From assembly GCA_050700055.1 (NCBI GenBank), contig JBOHGE010000023.1:14408-78407 (forward strand): a stretch of 64,000 nucleotides of DNA, in the 5' to 3' direction. Positions 23,101 through 30,888 of the stretch are shown here, in pieces. The DNA is from GCA-003244245 sp050700055 (GTDB lineage: Bacteria; Actinomycetota; Actinomycetes; Mycobacteriales; Pseudonocardiaceae). Below the pieces are notes generated by a model. The model saw only the letters and a list, made by a program, of their open reading frames with translations. It searched no databases and was not told the origin of the DNA. How positions within the stretch are numbered: position 1 is the stretch's first letter; each line of letters begins with the position of its first letter. The translations under genes and the position numbers were made by a program.

Positions 23101-23895
23101 GTGTTACCGCACCCAATGCCACTCACGATCCCCGCCACCGCCAGGTGGCGGGGCCTGCTGGCGGCTCGGGCGATTCCGGCCGAGATCCGGGCCGCTGCCC
23201 CGCAGGACCCGCACCGGCACGATCCCAGCCGGTTCCGGCCGCCTGCGGCACCGGCGGACACGCCCACCCGCCGCGCGGGTCTGGCGTTGCTCGGTGCCGG
23301 CGGTGGCACCGTGCTCGACGTCGGGTGCGGTGGTGGTGCTGCCGGGCTTGCCCTGGTCCCCAAGGTGACGCAGCTGACCGGGGTGGACCCCGCTGCCGGG
23401 ATGCTGCGGGTCTTCGAGCAGGCCTGCACTGAGCGTGGTGTGCCGCACCGCGCGGTACTCGGCCCCTGGCCGGACACCGTGGCGCCGGCCGGCGTCGCGG
23501 ACGTGGTGGTCTGCAACCACGTGGGGTACAACACCCCGGACCTCGCTCCGTTCGTCGCCGCATTGGGCGCTGCCGCCCGTCGCGGGGTCGTCGTCGAGCT
23601 GCACGCCGTGCACCCGGGGGCCTGGCTGGATCCGTTGTGGGCACAGTTCCACGGGTTGCTCCGGCCACCACCCGCGACCGCGGATGACGTGCTGGCCGTC
23701 TTCGCCGAGATCGGGATAAGCCCCGAGGTCCAGCGTTGGACCCGGCCCGGCCAGGATCGTCATCCCGAGGCGGAGGTCGACTTCTCGATGCGCCGGCTGT
23801 GCCTGCCGGAGCAGCGCCGCGACGAGGTCGCCGAGGCGGTGGCGAGGCTGGGCCCACGCCACCGTGATCTGGTGACGATCGTCTGGTCCGGCTGA
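23101..23895 (+). CDS. class I SAM-dependent methyltransferase
   Basis: 264 residues from GTG 23101, two bases after the ileS stop; ATG 23116 is equally possible. SAM motif I GGGTVLDVGCGGGAAGLALV, motif II-like LTGVDPAAGMLRVFEQAC, then DVVVCNHVGYNTPDLAPFVA. Late residues RHPEAEVDFSMRRLCLPEQR lie near the C-terminus. Generic small-molecule methyltransferase fold; no substrate is suggested by the neighbours. Co-transcription with ileS is likely from the spacing. Confidence 0.85.
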   Translation: MLPHPMPLTIPATARWRGLLAARAIPAEIRAAAPQDPHRHDPSRFRPPAAPADTPTRRAGLALLGAGGGTVLDVGCGGGAAGLALVPKVTQLTGVDPAAGMLRVFEQACTERGVPHRAVLGPWPDTVAPAGVADVVVCNHVGYNTPDLAPFVAALGAAARRGVVVELHAVHPGAWLDPLWAQFHGLLRPPPATADDVLAVFAEIGISPEVQRWTRPGQDRHPEAEVDFSMRRLCLPEQRRDEVAEAVARLGPRHRDLVTIVWSG

Positions 23896-23923
23896 TCTGC
23901 CAGGCTGGGAGGACAATCCGGGC

Positions 23924-25402
23924 GTGAACGAGGTCGAGCTCGCACTCGGGGTGGGCGCGGCGGTGCTGCTACTCGCTGTGCTCGCCGTGCGGGTCTCCAC
24001 CCGGCTCGGGTTGCCGTCGCTGCTGCTCTATCTCGCCATCGGCCTGCTGCTCGGTGAGTCCGGCCTGGGCATCGAGTTCTCCGACACGTCGCTCACCGCC
24101 ACGCTGGGTGTCGCGGGTCTGGTCCTGATCCTGGCCGAGGGTGGCCTCACCACCCGGCTGTCGGTGATCCGGCCGGCGTTGCGGCCGGGTATTGCGCTGT
24201 CCACCGTGGCGGTCGTGTTGAGTATCGCCATCACCGGCTCGGCTGCGCATCTGTTGCTCGGTCTGGATTGGCGGACCGGGCTGCTGTGGGGCGCGGTGCT
24301 GTCCTCGACCGATGCGGCGGCGGTGTTCAGCGTGTTGCGGTCGCTGAAGGTGTCCCCGCGGCTGGCGGGCGCGCTCGAGCTGGAGTCGGGCATCAATGAC
24401 GCGCCGGTCTACATCGCTGTGGTGCTGATCGCGTCAGGTGACCCACTTCGCTGGTGGACACCCCTGCTGGTCGGCTACGAATTGCTGGTCGGTGCCCTGG
24501 TGGGGGCCGCGCTGGGGTTGGCGGGAGCGTGGACGCTGCGCCGGGCGGCGCTGCCGGCAACCGGTCTCTACCCGCTGGCCACCATCGCGGTCTGCGTGCT
24601 GGCCTTCGCCGCCGGGCAGGGTCTGCATGCCTCGGGTTTTCTGGCGACCTACCTGGCCGGGTTGATCCTGGGCAATGCCAAGCTGCCGCACCGCGGTGAC
24701 ACCCGCTCATTCGCCGAGGGCCTCGGTTGGCTCGCCCAGATTGGTCTGTTCGTGTTGCTGGGCCTGTACGCCTCGCCGGTCCGCCTGCCCGGCGCGCTGA
24801 TCCCGGCGCTGGTGGCCGGAGCGGTGCTGGTCGTGCTGGCACGCCCGTTGTCGGTGCTGCTGTCCCTGACACCATTGCGAGTGCCGTGGCGGGAGCAGGT
24901 GTTCCTGTCGTGGGCGGGGTTGCGCGGGGCGGTACCCATCGTGCTCGCGCTGATCGCGCTCACCATGGGGGTCCCGGGTGCCCAGCGGCTGGTCGACGTG
25001 GTCTTCGTGCTGGTCGTGCTGCTCACCGTGGTGCAGGGCGTCACGCTGCCCTCGGTCGTCCGGTGGCTGGGGCTGTCCCGCCCGGAGCAGGGCCGGGAGA
25101 TCGTGGTCGACTACGCCCCGTTGGATGAGATGGACGCCGACCTGCTGCAGGTCCGGGTACCGCGACCCTCCCGGCTGCACGGCGTCTACCTGTCGGAGCT
25201 GAGGCTACCCGTCGGCGCCATGGTCAGCCTGGTGGTGCGCAACGGGCAGGGTTTCACCCCGCTGCCGACCACCCGGCTGCAGGAAGGTGACCAGCTGCTG
25301 GTCGTCACCACGGCCGGCAAGCGGGATCAAGCCGAGCGGCGGATCCGAGCCGTGCACCGGGCCGGACGGCTGGCCCAGTGGCGGGGAGAGACCGGCGCCT
25401 GA
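23924..25402 (+). CDS. CPA1-type cation/proton antiporter with RCK_C domain
   Basis: 492 residues from GTG 23924. About twelve hydrophobic segments fill residues 1-385, with the CPA motifs SSTDAAAVFSVLRSL (ion-binding Asp) and ESGINDAPVYIAVV, plus SWAGLRGAVPIVLAL. The C-terminal ~90 residues (MDADLLQVRVPRPSRLHGVY ... EGDQLLVVTTAGKRDQAERR) are a TrkA_C/RCK_C ligand-sensing domain, as in NhaP2/CvrA K+ or Na+/H+ antiporters. Probable job: pH and monovalent-cation balance in the membrane. Confidence 0.92.
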   Translation: MNEVELALGVGAAVLLLAVLAVRVSTRLGLPSLLLYLAIGLLLGESGLGIEFSDTSLTATLGVAGLVLILAEGGLTTRLSVIRPALRPGIALSTVAVVLSIAITGSAAHLLLGLDWRTGLLWGAVLSSTDAAAVFSVLRSLKVSPRLAGALELESGINDAPVYIAVVLIASGDPLRWWTPLLVGYELLVGALVGAALGLAGAWTLRRAALPATGLYPLATIAVCVLAFAAGQGLHASGFLATYLAGLILGNAKLPHRGDTRSFAEGLGWLAQIGLFVLLGLYASPVRLPGALIPALVAGAVLVVLARPLSVLLSLTPLRVPWREQVFLSWAGLRGAVPIVLALIALTMGVPGAQRLVDVVFVLVVLLTVVQGVTLPSVVRWLGLSRPEQGREIVVDYAPLDEMDADLLQVRVPRPSRLHGVYLSELRLPVGAMVSLVVRNGQGFTPLPTTRLQEGDQLLVVTTAGKRDQAERRIRAVHRAGRLAQWRGETGA

Positions 25403-25432
25403 TCGACTGCCGGCGGACCGGGCCACAATGGT

Positions 25433-26032
25433 GTGGTGAACCCATCGCAGCATGCCGAGGAAGCGGCCGACGACCAGGACATCCCCGAGCCGTCGGCAGG
25501 ACACCGCCGGACCATCCTGCTGGCCGCCACCGCTACCGTCGCATTGCTGCTGGACGTGTCGAGCAAGATCGTTGTGGTGGCGATCCTGGAGAACCGCGCG
25601 CCGGTGGAGCTGCTGGGCGGCTGGGTCTACCTCGTCGTCTACCGCAACCCGGGTGCGGCGTTCTCGCTGGCCACCGGGCTGACCTGGTTGCTGTCGCTGA
25701 TCGCCCTGGTGGTCGTGGTGGCGATCGTCCGCTTGGCGCCCCGGCTGCGTTCGACCAGCTGGGCCTTCGGGCTGGGACTGGTGCTGGGTGGAGCGCTGGG
25801 TAACCTGGTGGACCGGCTGCTGCGTGCTCCCGGCCCGCTGCGTGGGCATGTGGTGGACTTCCTGTCGTTGCTGGCGCCGGACGGCAGCGTGTGGCCGGTG
25901 TTCAACCTGGCCGACTCGGCGATCGTGGGTGGTGGTGTGGTGCTGGTCCTGCTGGCCGTCACCGGTCGCGAGCTCGACGGTAGCCGCAGCTCGCGACGGT
26001 CTGGTGGTCGGCGGATCCGGGGCCCGCAATGA
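25433..26032 (+). CDS. lspA: lipoprotein signal peptidase
   Basis: 199 residues; start GTG 25433 or 25436. Four membrane segments and all signature blocks of signal peptidase II: YRNPGAAFSL, LGGALGNLVDRLL (first catalytic Asp), VVDFLSL and FNLADSAIVGGGV (second catalytic Asp). It cleaves prolipoprotein signal peptides after lipid attachment; the TlpA-like lipoprotein at 42953 would be a substrate. The basic tail RSSRRSGGRRIRGPQ is variable. ATGA overlap with the next gene. Confidence 0.97.
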   Translation: MVNPSQHAEEAADDQDIPEPSAGHRRTILLAATATVALLLDVSSKIVVVAILENRAPVELLGGWVYLVVYRNPGAAFSLATGLTWLLSLIALVVVVAIVRLAPRLRSTSWAFGLGLVLGGALGNLVDRLLRAPGPLRGHVVDFLSLLAPDGSVWPVFNLADSAIVGGGVVLVLLAVTGRELDGSRSSRRSGGRRIRGPQ

Positions 26033-26961
26033 GTGACGTCCGGGCGTTGCCGGTGCCCGATGGGCTCGACGGCATGCGGGTGGACACCGGGCTGGCGCGG
26101 CTGCTGGGACTGTCCCGCACAGCGGTGGCTGGGCTCACCGGGGCCGGTGCGGTGCTGGTCGACGGCAGCCCGGTCGGCAAATCCGACCGGCTGGCCACCG
26201 GTACGTGGCTGGAGGTGACCCTGCCCGAGCCGCAGCGGACCGCCGTCGCCGCGGCGGCCGAGCCGGTGCTCGGGCTGCGGGTGCTGCACGACGACGCCGA
26301 CTTCGTCGTGGTGGACAAACCGGTCGGGGTGGCTGCGCACGCCAGCCCCGGCTGGGGGGGCCCCACCGTGCTCGGTGGTCTCACTGCGGCCGGGATCCAG
26401 CTGTCGACCTCGGGTCCGGCTGAACGCCAGGGTGTGGTGCACCGGCTGGACGTCGGCACCAGTGGTCTGATGGCGGTCGCCAAGTCCGAGCGTGGCTACT
26501 CCGCGTTGAAGCGGGCATTCCGGGATCGCACCGTCGCCAAGCACTACCGGGCGCTGGTGCAGGGCCACCCGGACCCCATCCGGGGCACCATCGACGCCCC
26601 GATCGACCGGCACCCCAAGCACGACTGGCGATTCGCGGTGGTAGCCGGGGGCAAGTCCTCGGTGACGCACTACGAGGTGATCGAGGCGTTCCGGGCCGCG
26701 TCGTTGTGCGACGTGACCCTGGAGACCGGCCGCACCCACCAGATCCGGGTGCATTTCGCCGCATTGCGGCACCCCTGCTGCGGGGACCTCACCTATGGCG
26801 CCGATCCCGCGCTGGCGCAGCGGCTCGGGCTGGACCGGCAGTGGCTGCACGCCGCGCGGCTGGGCTTCCCGCATCCCGCTGATGACCGCTGGGTGGAGTT
26901 CACCAGCCCGGACCCCGACGACCTGCGTGGCGCGTTGGACGTGCTGGCCGCTGAGAGCTGA
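26029..26961 (+). CDS. rluD: RluD-family ribosomal large subunit pseudouridine synthase
   Basis: 310 residues; ATG overlaps the lspA stop. An S4 RNA-binding domain at the N-terminus (GMRVDTGLARLLGLSRTAVA, GAVLVDGSPVGKSDRLATG) precedes the synthase core. Core motifs are VVDKPVGVAAHAS, catalytic HRLDVGTSGLMAVAKSE, VAKHYRALVQGHP and TLETGRTHQIRVHFAALRHP. It converts specific 23S rRNA uridines to pseudouridine. The lspA-rluD pair is conserved in many bacteria. Which positions it modifies (RluC/D type) is not decided by the sequence. Confidence 0.94.
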   Translation: MSDVRALPVPDGLDGMRVDTGLARLLGLSRTAVAGLTGAGAVLVDGSPVGKSDRLATGTWLEVTLPEPQRTAVAAAAEPVLGLRVLHDDADFVVVDKPVGVAAHASPGWGGPTVLGGLTAAGIQLSTSGPAERQGVVHRLDVGTSGLMAVAKSERGYSALKRAFRDRTVAKHYRALVQGHPDPIRGTIDAPIDRHPKHDWRFAVVAGGKSSVTHYEVIEAFRAASLCDVTLETGRTHQIRVHFAALRHPCCGDLTYGADPALAQRLGLDRQWLHAARLGFPHPADDRWVEFTSPDPDDLRGALDVLAAES

Positions 26962-26964
26962 CCG

Positions 26965-27624
26965 ATGACACCGCGGGCTCGCTGGGTCGCGTTGTTCGTG
27001 GCGCTGGGTGTCGCGGTCGTGGTGGCCGGGCAGCCGGGTGAACCGCCGCCGGTCGCCGGCGTCGCGCGCCTCGGGCCCGAGGCCGGCGAGCCGGTGGCGG
27101 GCTACCTGCGGCGGGCCGCTGCGTCGTTGCCGGCTACCGGATCGGAACCGGTCTGGGCGCTGGTGCAGCTGGACGACTACCTCGCGCCGGCGCCCGCCGC
27201 CGAACTGACGCAGGGTGTGCGGTTGTCGCGGGTGGTGCTTCGGGTTCCGCTGCCACGGGTGCAGACCGCATTGATCATCCGTGATCTGCCCGGGCAGCGA
27301 CCGGCGCCGGAGCTCGCTGAGGTACTGCGATCCACCGCGCAGGACCGCGCCACCGTTGCGTCCCAGGCAGTGCCGGGTGGCCGGCCCGCCGCTGTCGCCG
27401 CCGCGGAGGCCGAGCAGCTGCGTGCCGGTTGTGCCTGCGTGCTGGCGATGCTGGTGCTCGGCGACGGAGCCGGGCTGCAGGCCGTGGTCGCTCGTCCGGG
27501 TGTCCGAGCGGTGCACGTCGCCGCCCCGCGTACACCTCTACCAGACGTCGCGATCTCCCCCCTGCTGCCTGAGCAGGTCGACATTGTGGGGCCAGTACCC
27601 GACGACGGGGTTGTACCACCGTGA
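26965..27624 (+). CDS. conserved exported/membrane-anchored protein
   Basis: 219 residues from ATG 26965, 3 bases after rluD. It opens with a signal-anchor-like segment RWVALFVALGVAVVVAG and then an Ala/Pro/Val-rich soluble part (PVWALVQLDDYLAPAPAAEL, LSRVVLRVPLPRVQTALIIR, AVHVAAPRTPLPDVAISPLL). No catalytic motif is evident. Similar small exported proteins follow rluD in related actinobacteria. Function unknown; cell-envelope location inferred. Confidence 0.78.
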   Translation: MTPRARWVALFVALGVAVVVAGQPGEPPPVAGVARLGPEAGEPVAGYLRRAAASLPATGSEPVWALVQLDDYLAPAPAAELTQGVRLSRVVLRVPLPRVQTALIIRDLPGQRPAPELAEVLRSTAQDRATVASQAVPGGRPAAVAAAEAEQLRAGCACVLAMLVLGDGAGLQAVVARPGVRAVHVAAPRTPLPDVAISPLLPEQVDIVGPVPDDGVVPP

Positions 27625-28012
27625 TCGCCTGAGTAGGGCCGAGGACTGGGTCGTCAGTCAGACCGCGAGGTGCGGGCACCCAGGTGGTGGTGACCGACCA
27701 GCCGGGGTCTATTGCACCTGCTTCGAAGTGCAGGTGACCGGGACCCGCTCTACTGTCGCCGAGCGCGCCATCAGGGCTGTCCGCCCGCGGCCCGGCAGCT
27801 CTGGTGTCGCGCTCGGCGACAGTTGCGCAGCGCCCCGGTGAGCGACCCAAGACCCTGCTCGGTCTCAACCACTGACGGACCCGGTATTCATTCATCGCGG
27901 CACCAGTGATTCCTTCACATCGAGGGCCTGACGAACACCACTTGTCGCAGGGGTGCTGGGGGGCGAGTATTTATGCATAGCGATGCCCGGTAGCCCAACA
28001 AAGGGGGATCAA
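27625..28012. other. intergenic region upstream of the lanthipeptide operon
   Basis: About 390 bp. A 16-bp perfect inverted repeat (27752-27767 ACTGTCGCCGAGCGCG with 27808-27823) encloses 40 bases that can themselves fold, giving a large stem-loop. This could terminate the rluD-side operon. The promoter of the lanthipeptide operon should lie between ~27830 and 28000, but no confident -10/-35 pair can be named. AAAGGGGG at about 28001-28007 is the ribosome binding site of the synthetase gene. Confidence 0.55.
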
Positions 28013-30670
28013 GTGGACGACGGTTACGAGGTGTACTGCATCGCGGATCCGTTGTTTTACGATTCGATGATCGGGCCGAGCCGCTCGGAGTCCTTCGACG
28101 CTGCGCAACGTCCGGTCCCCGAGGGCTGGGAACGCCGGATCGTCAATAATTGGGTGGTCATGAATCCGGTGGGCGATTTGGTCCCTCAGCAGGGCTGGAA
28201 GATCCACGCGTCGGCATGTCTCGACAACGCTGAACGCATCCTGGAAACGGTGTGGGCTTACTGTGTTCCGCGCCGGATTCACTTCAAGTTCCTGGCTTCT
28301 CGAAACGTCGTCCACATGCGCAACGCGAAATACGCACCGCGGGGATCCAGTGGAAAATTCGTCACGATCTACCCGGCCGACATCGACGCGCTGGGCATGA
28401 TTCTGCACGATCTGGGTGACCGGTTGGCCGGCGAGCCAGGCCCATACATTCTCAGCGATCTACGCTGGAACGACGGCCCGCTCTATGTCCGTTACGGCGG
28501 CTTCGCGCTGCGGCACTGCTTGTCGGCTCGGGGGGACCGGGTGCCCGCCATCGAGGACCCCACCGGTGCGCTGGTGCCGGACCGCCGGGAGGCGGTGTTC
28601 GCCACCCCGCCGTGGGTGACGTTGCCGGATCTGCTGGTTCCCCAACTCGCCGCACGCAACGCCACCACCGTCGCGAATCTGCCCTACCGCATCGAGCAGG
28701 TCCTGCACTTCTCCAACGGTGGGGGGCTCTACGACGCGCGAGACCAGCGGACCGGTGCCCGGGTGGTGCTCAAGGAAGCGCGGCCGCATGCCGGTCTCGC
28801 GGCAGATGGCGCTGACGCGGTTGCGCGGCTGCAGCGTGAACGCCGAACACTCGAACATCTTGCGGGTATCGACGGGGTGCCCGTGGTTCACGATCATTTC
28901 ACCTTGGGTGAGCACCATTTCCTCGCTCTGGAGTTCGTCGAGGGAACGTCGCTGAACAAGGTCTTCACGCAGCGCTACCCGTTGAGCGGTCCCGCTGCCG
29001 GGCCAGCTGAGTTCGCGGCCCACACCGAATGGGCCTTGCGCGTGTGCACCCAGGTCGAGGACATCGTCACGGCCGTTCATGGCCGCCGGATCGTGCACGG
29101 TGATCTGCATCTGTTCAACGTGATCGTCCGTGCTGACGGCCGGATCGCGCTGATCGACTTCGAGGTCGCGACAAGCATTGATGAGGCCCGTCGGCCCACC
29201 CTGGGCAACCCTGGCTTCGCGTCCCCGCCGGATCGGACCGGATTCGACATAGACCGCTACTCCCTGGCCTGCCTGCGTCTAGCGCTGTTCCTCCCGTTGA
29301 CCGCCATGATCCGGCTCGACGCGGGAAAGCCGCAGGACTTCGTGGAAGTCATCGCCGAGTGCTTTCCGGTACCACCACCTTTCCTGGCCGAGGCGGTACA
29401 GACGATTACCGGATCCGGCCGTACCGACCCACGCCCACCGCCCCGCTGCGCCAGACAGCTTGCCGCGTTACCGTCCGGAACAACCGGTTGGATACGTGCC
29501 CGTGACTCGATAGTGGCCGGGATCTTGGCCAGTGCCACACCGAAGCGTGCCGACCGGCTCTTCCCCGGCGACATCGCTCAGTTCAGTTCCGGAGGCATCA
29601 ACATCGCCCACGGAGCGGCGGGCGTGCTCTATGCGCTGTCGGCTACCGGGGCCAACCGGTATCCCGCGGGGGAGCACTGGCTGCTGGAGCGCGCAGCCGC
29701 GGCGTCGCGTGGTGCGCGCTTGGGTCTTTATGACGGTCTGCACGGCGTGTCGTACGTACTTGCGGAGCTGGGGTATCGGCAAGCCGCCCTTGACCTGATT
29801 GATTTCTGCCTCAGTGAGCAGTGCGAACGGCTCGGCACGGATTTGTCGGGTGGCCTGGCCGGCATCGCGCTCAACCTGGCACATTTCGCGGGCTCGACCG
29901 GAGAATCCATCCTCTTCGAGCACGCATTGCGCGTCGCCGAGATGGTGGCTGACCGGCTCGGGGCTGCCGACAGCGTCGGCGCGATCAGCGGTGGGGACCA
30001 TCCGTACGCCGGGCTGATGCAGGGTTCCGCCGGCCCGGCGCTGATGTTCCTGCGGCTCTACGAGCACACCGGTGATCGTGGATTCCTCCAGCTGGCCGGG
30101 ACTGCACTGCGCCAGGATCTGCGTCGTTGCCTGACCCGCGACGACGGCTCGATGTTGGTCAACGAGGGTTGGCGGGCGATGCCCTACCTCGATCGTGGCA
30201 GCGCGGGCATCGGCATGGTCCTCGACGAATATCTCACGCACCGTTTCGATGAGGAGTTCGCCCGAGCCGCGGCAGCTATTCGCAACGTCGCACGGGTCCC
30301 GTTCTACATCCAGCCGGGTCTGTTCAGCGGCCGGTCCGGAATCATCCTGTACCTCAGCCGGGCATACCCGCCTGGGCATGCGATCTGGAATGCTGAGGTC
30401 GCCGCCCAGGTCCAGCGTCTGAGCTGGCACCGCGTCGACTACCGAGGCCATCTCGCCTTCCCCGGTGAGCAGTTGCTGCGACTGTCGATGGATCTAGCGA
30501 GTGGGGCCGCAGGCATCCTGCTGGCCCTGGGTGCAGCCGTCCATGAGCACCCCGTCGGTCTCCCGTTCCTCTTCGAACCCCGCCGGTCCGCGCCGCACGT
30601 TGCCCCCGTGCCAGCGGTACTGACGGGCAGGAACGGGCTTGTGTCCGCATCGACCTTCGAGGGGAGGTGA
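28013..30670 (+). CDS. ramC: class III lanthipeptide synthetase LanKC
   Basis: 885 residues from GTG 28013, chosen for the AAAGGGGG just upstream; an extension to 27953 lacks a site. Three-domain layout: N-terminal phospho-Ser/Thr lyase (~1-210, with HFKFLASRNVVHMRNAKYAP), Ser/Thr-kinase-like domain (VVLKEARPH ~251, IVHGDLHLFNVIV ~361, LIDFEVAT ~381) and C-terminal LanC-like cyclase (LGLYDGLHGVSYVLAELGY, LSGGLAGIALNLAHF, DRGSAGIGMVLDEY) without Zn ligands, as in class III. It phosphorylates, eliminates and cyclises Ser/Cys in the precursor encoded 5 bp downstream. Gene order matches the ram/amf (SapB) clusters, hence the analogous symbol. Confidence 0.95.
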   Translation: MDDGYEVYCIADPLFYDSMIGPSRSESFDAAQRPVPEGWERRIVNNWVVMNPVGDLVPQQGWKIHASACLDNAERILETVWAYCVPRRIHFKFLASRNVVHMRNAKYAPRGSSGKFVTIYPADIDALGMILHDLGDRLAGEPGPYILSDLRWNDGPLYVRYGGFALRHCLSARGDRVPAIEDPTGALVPDRREAVFATPPWVTLPDLLVPQLAARNATTVANLPYRIEQVLHFSNGGGLYDARDQRTGARVVLKEARPHAGLAADGADAVARLQRERRTLEHLAGIDGVPVVHDHFTLGEHHFLALEFVEGTSLNKVFTQRYPLSGPAAGPAEFAAHTEWALRVCTQVEDIVTAVHGRRIVHGDLHLFNVIVRADGRIALIDFEVATSIDEARRPTLGNPGFASPPDRTGFDIDRYSLACLRLALFLPLTAMIRLDAGKPQDFVEVIAECFPVPPPFLAEAVQTITGSGRTDPRPPPRCARQLAALPSGTTGWIRARDSIVAGILASATPKRADRLFPGDIAQFSSGGINIAHGAAGVLYALSATGANRYPAGEHWLLERAAAASRGARLGLYDGLHGVSYVLAELGYRQAALDLIDFCLSEQCERLGTDLSGGLAGIALNLAHFAGSTGESILFEHALRVAEMVADRLGAADSVGAISGGDHPYAGLMQGSAGPALMFLRLYEHTGDRGFLQLAGTALRQDLRRCLTRDDGSMLVNEGWRAMPYLDRGSAGIGMVLDEYLTHRFDEEFARAAAAIRNVARVPFYIQPGLFSGRSGIILYLSRAYPPGHAIWNAEVAAQVQRLSWHRVDYRGHLAFPGEQLLRLSMDLASGAAGILLALGAAVHEHPVGLPFLFEPRRSAPHVAPVPAVLTGRNGLVSASTFEGR

Positions 30671-30675
30671 CAACA

Positions 30676-30792
30676 ATGGCACTTCTCGACCTGCAGGCCC
30701 TGGAGCTGTCCGCCGACGCTCCGCGCGGCGGCCACGACTGCTGCGACGACTGTGACAGCAGCAGCCTCAGCCTGCTGCTCTGCGGCAACTGA
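30676..30792 (+). CDS. ramS: SapB/AmfS-like class III lanthipeptide precursor
   Basis: 38 residues from ATG 30676, with the strong site GGGGAGGT overlapping the synthetase stop. The leader MALLDLQALELSADAPRGG has the MxLLDLQ start of SapB/AmfS precursors recognised by LanKC. The C-terminal part is HDCCDDCDSSSLSLLLCGN. SSLSLLLC fits the Ser-x2-Ser-x3-Cys pattern that becomes a (labionin or lanthionine) ring. SapB carries two such rings. Here the first is absent and replaced by Cys-Cys-Asp-Asp-Cys with no Ser/Thr before it. Expected product: a hydrophobic surface-active peptide for aerial growth or an odd relative of it. Confidence 0.92.
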   Translation: MALLDLQALELSADAPRGGHDCCDDCDSSSLSLLLCGN

Positions 30793-30801
30793 TGTTCATC
30801 G

Positions 30802-30841
30802 CGGGTGGTCCGGGGCAGCCGGCGTTGCCCCGGACCACCCG
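30802..30841 (+). terminator. hairpin between precursor and exporter genes
   Basis: 16-bp perfect stem (30802-30817 CGGGTGGTCCGGGGCA with 30826-30841) and an 8-base loop, 10 bases after the precursor stop. There is no T-run. Placement fits a partial terminator or RNA-stabilising hairpin that yields more precursor mRNA than exporter mRNA, as seen in other lanthipeptide operons. Confidence 0.8.
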
Positions 30842-30888
30842 ATGATCCATTGGACCAGAAGAACTCGTCGTGACGATGCGGAGGCCGT

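Noticed and set aside
21194..23122. 642-residue minus-strand open frame opposite ileS
   Set aside because: Typical long antisense shadow of a GC-rich gene; His/Gly/Val-rich with no domain, while the plus strand is an unambiguous IleS.
25639..27516. 625-residue minus-strand open frame opposite lspA-rluD
   Set aside because: Antisense shadow of three recognisable plus-strand genes.
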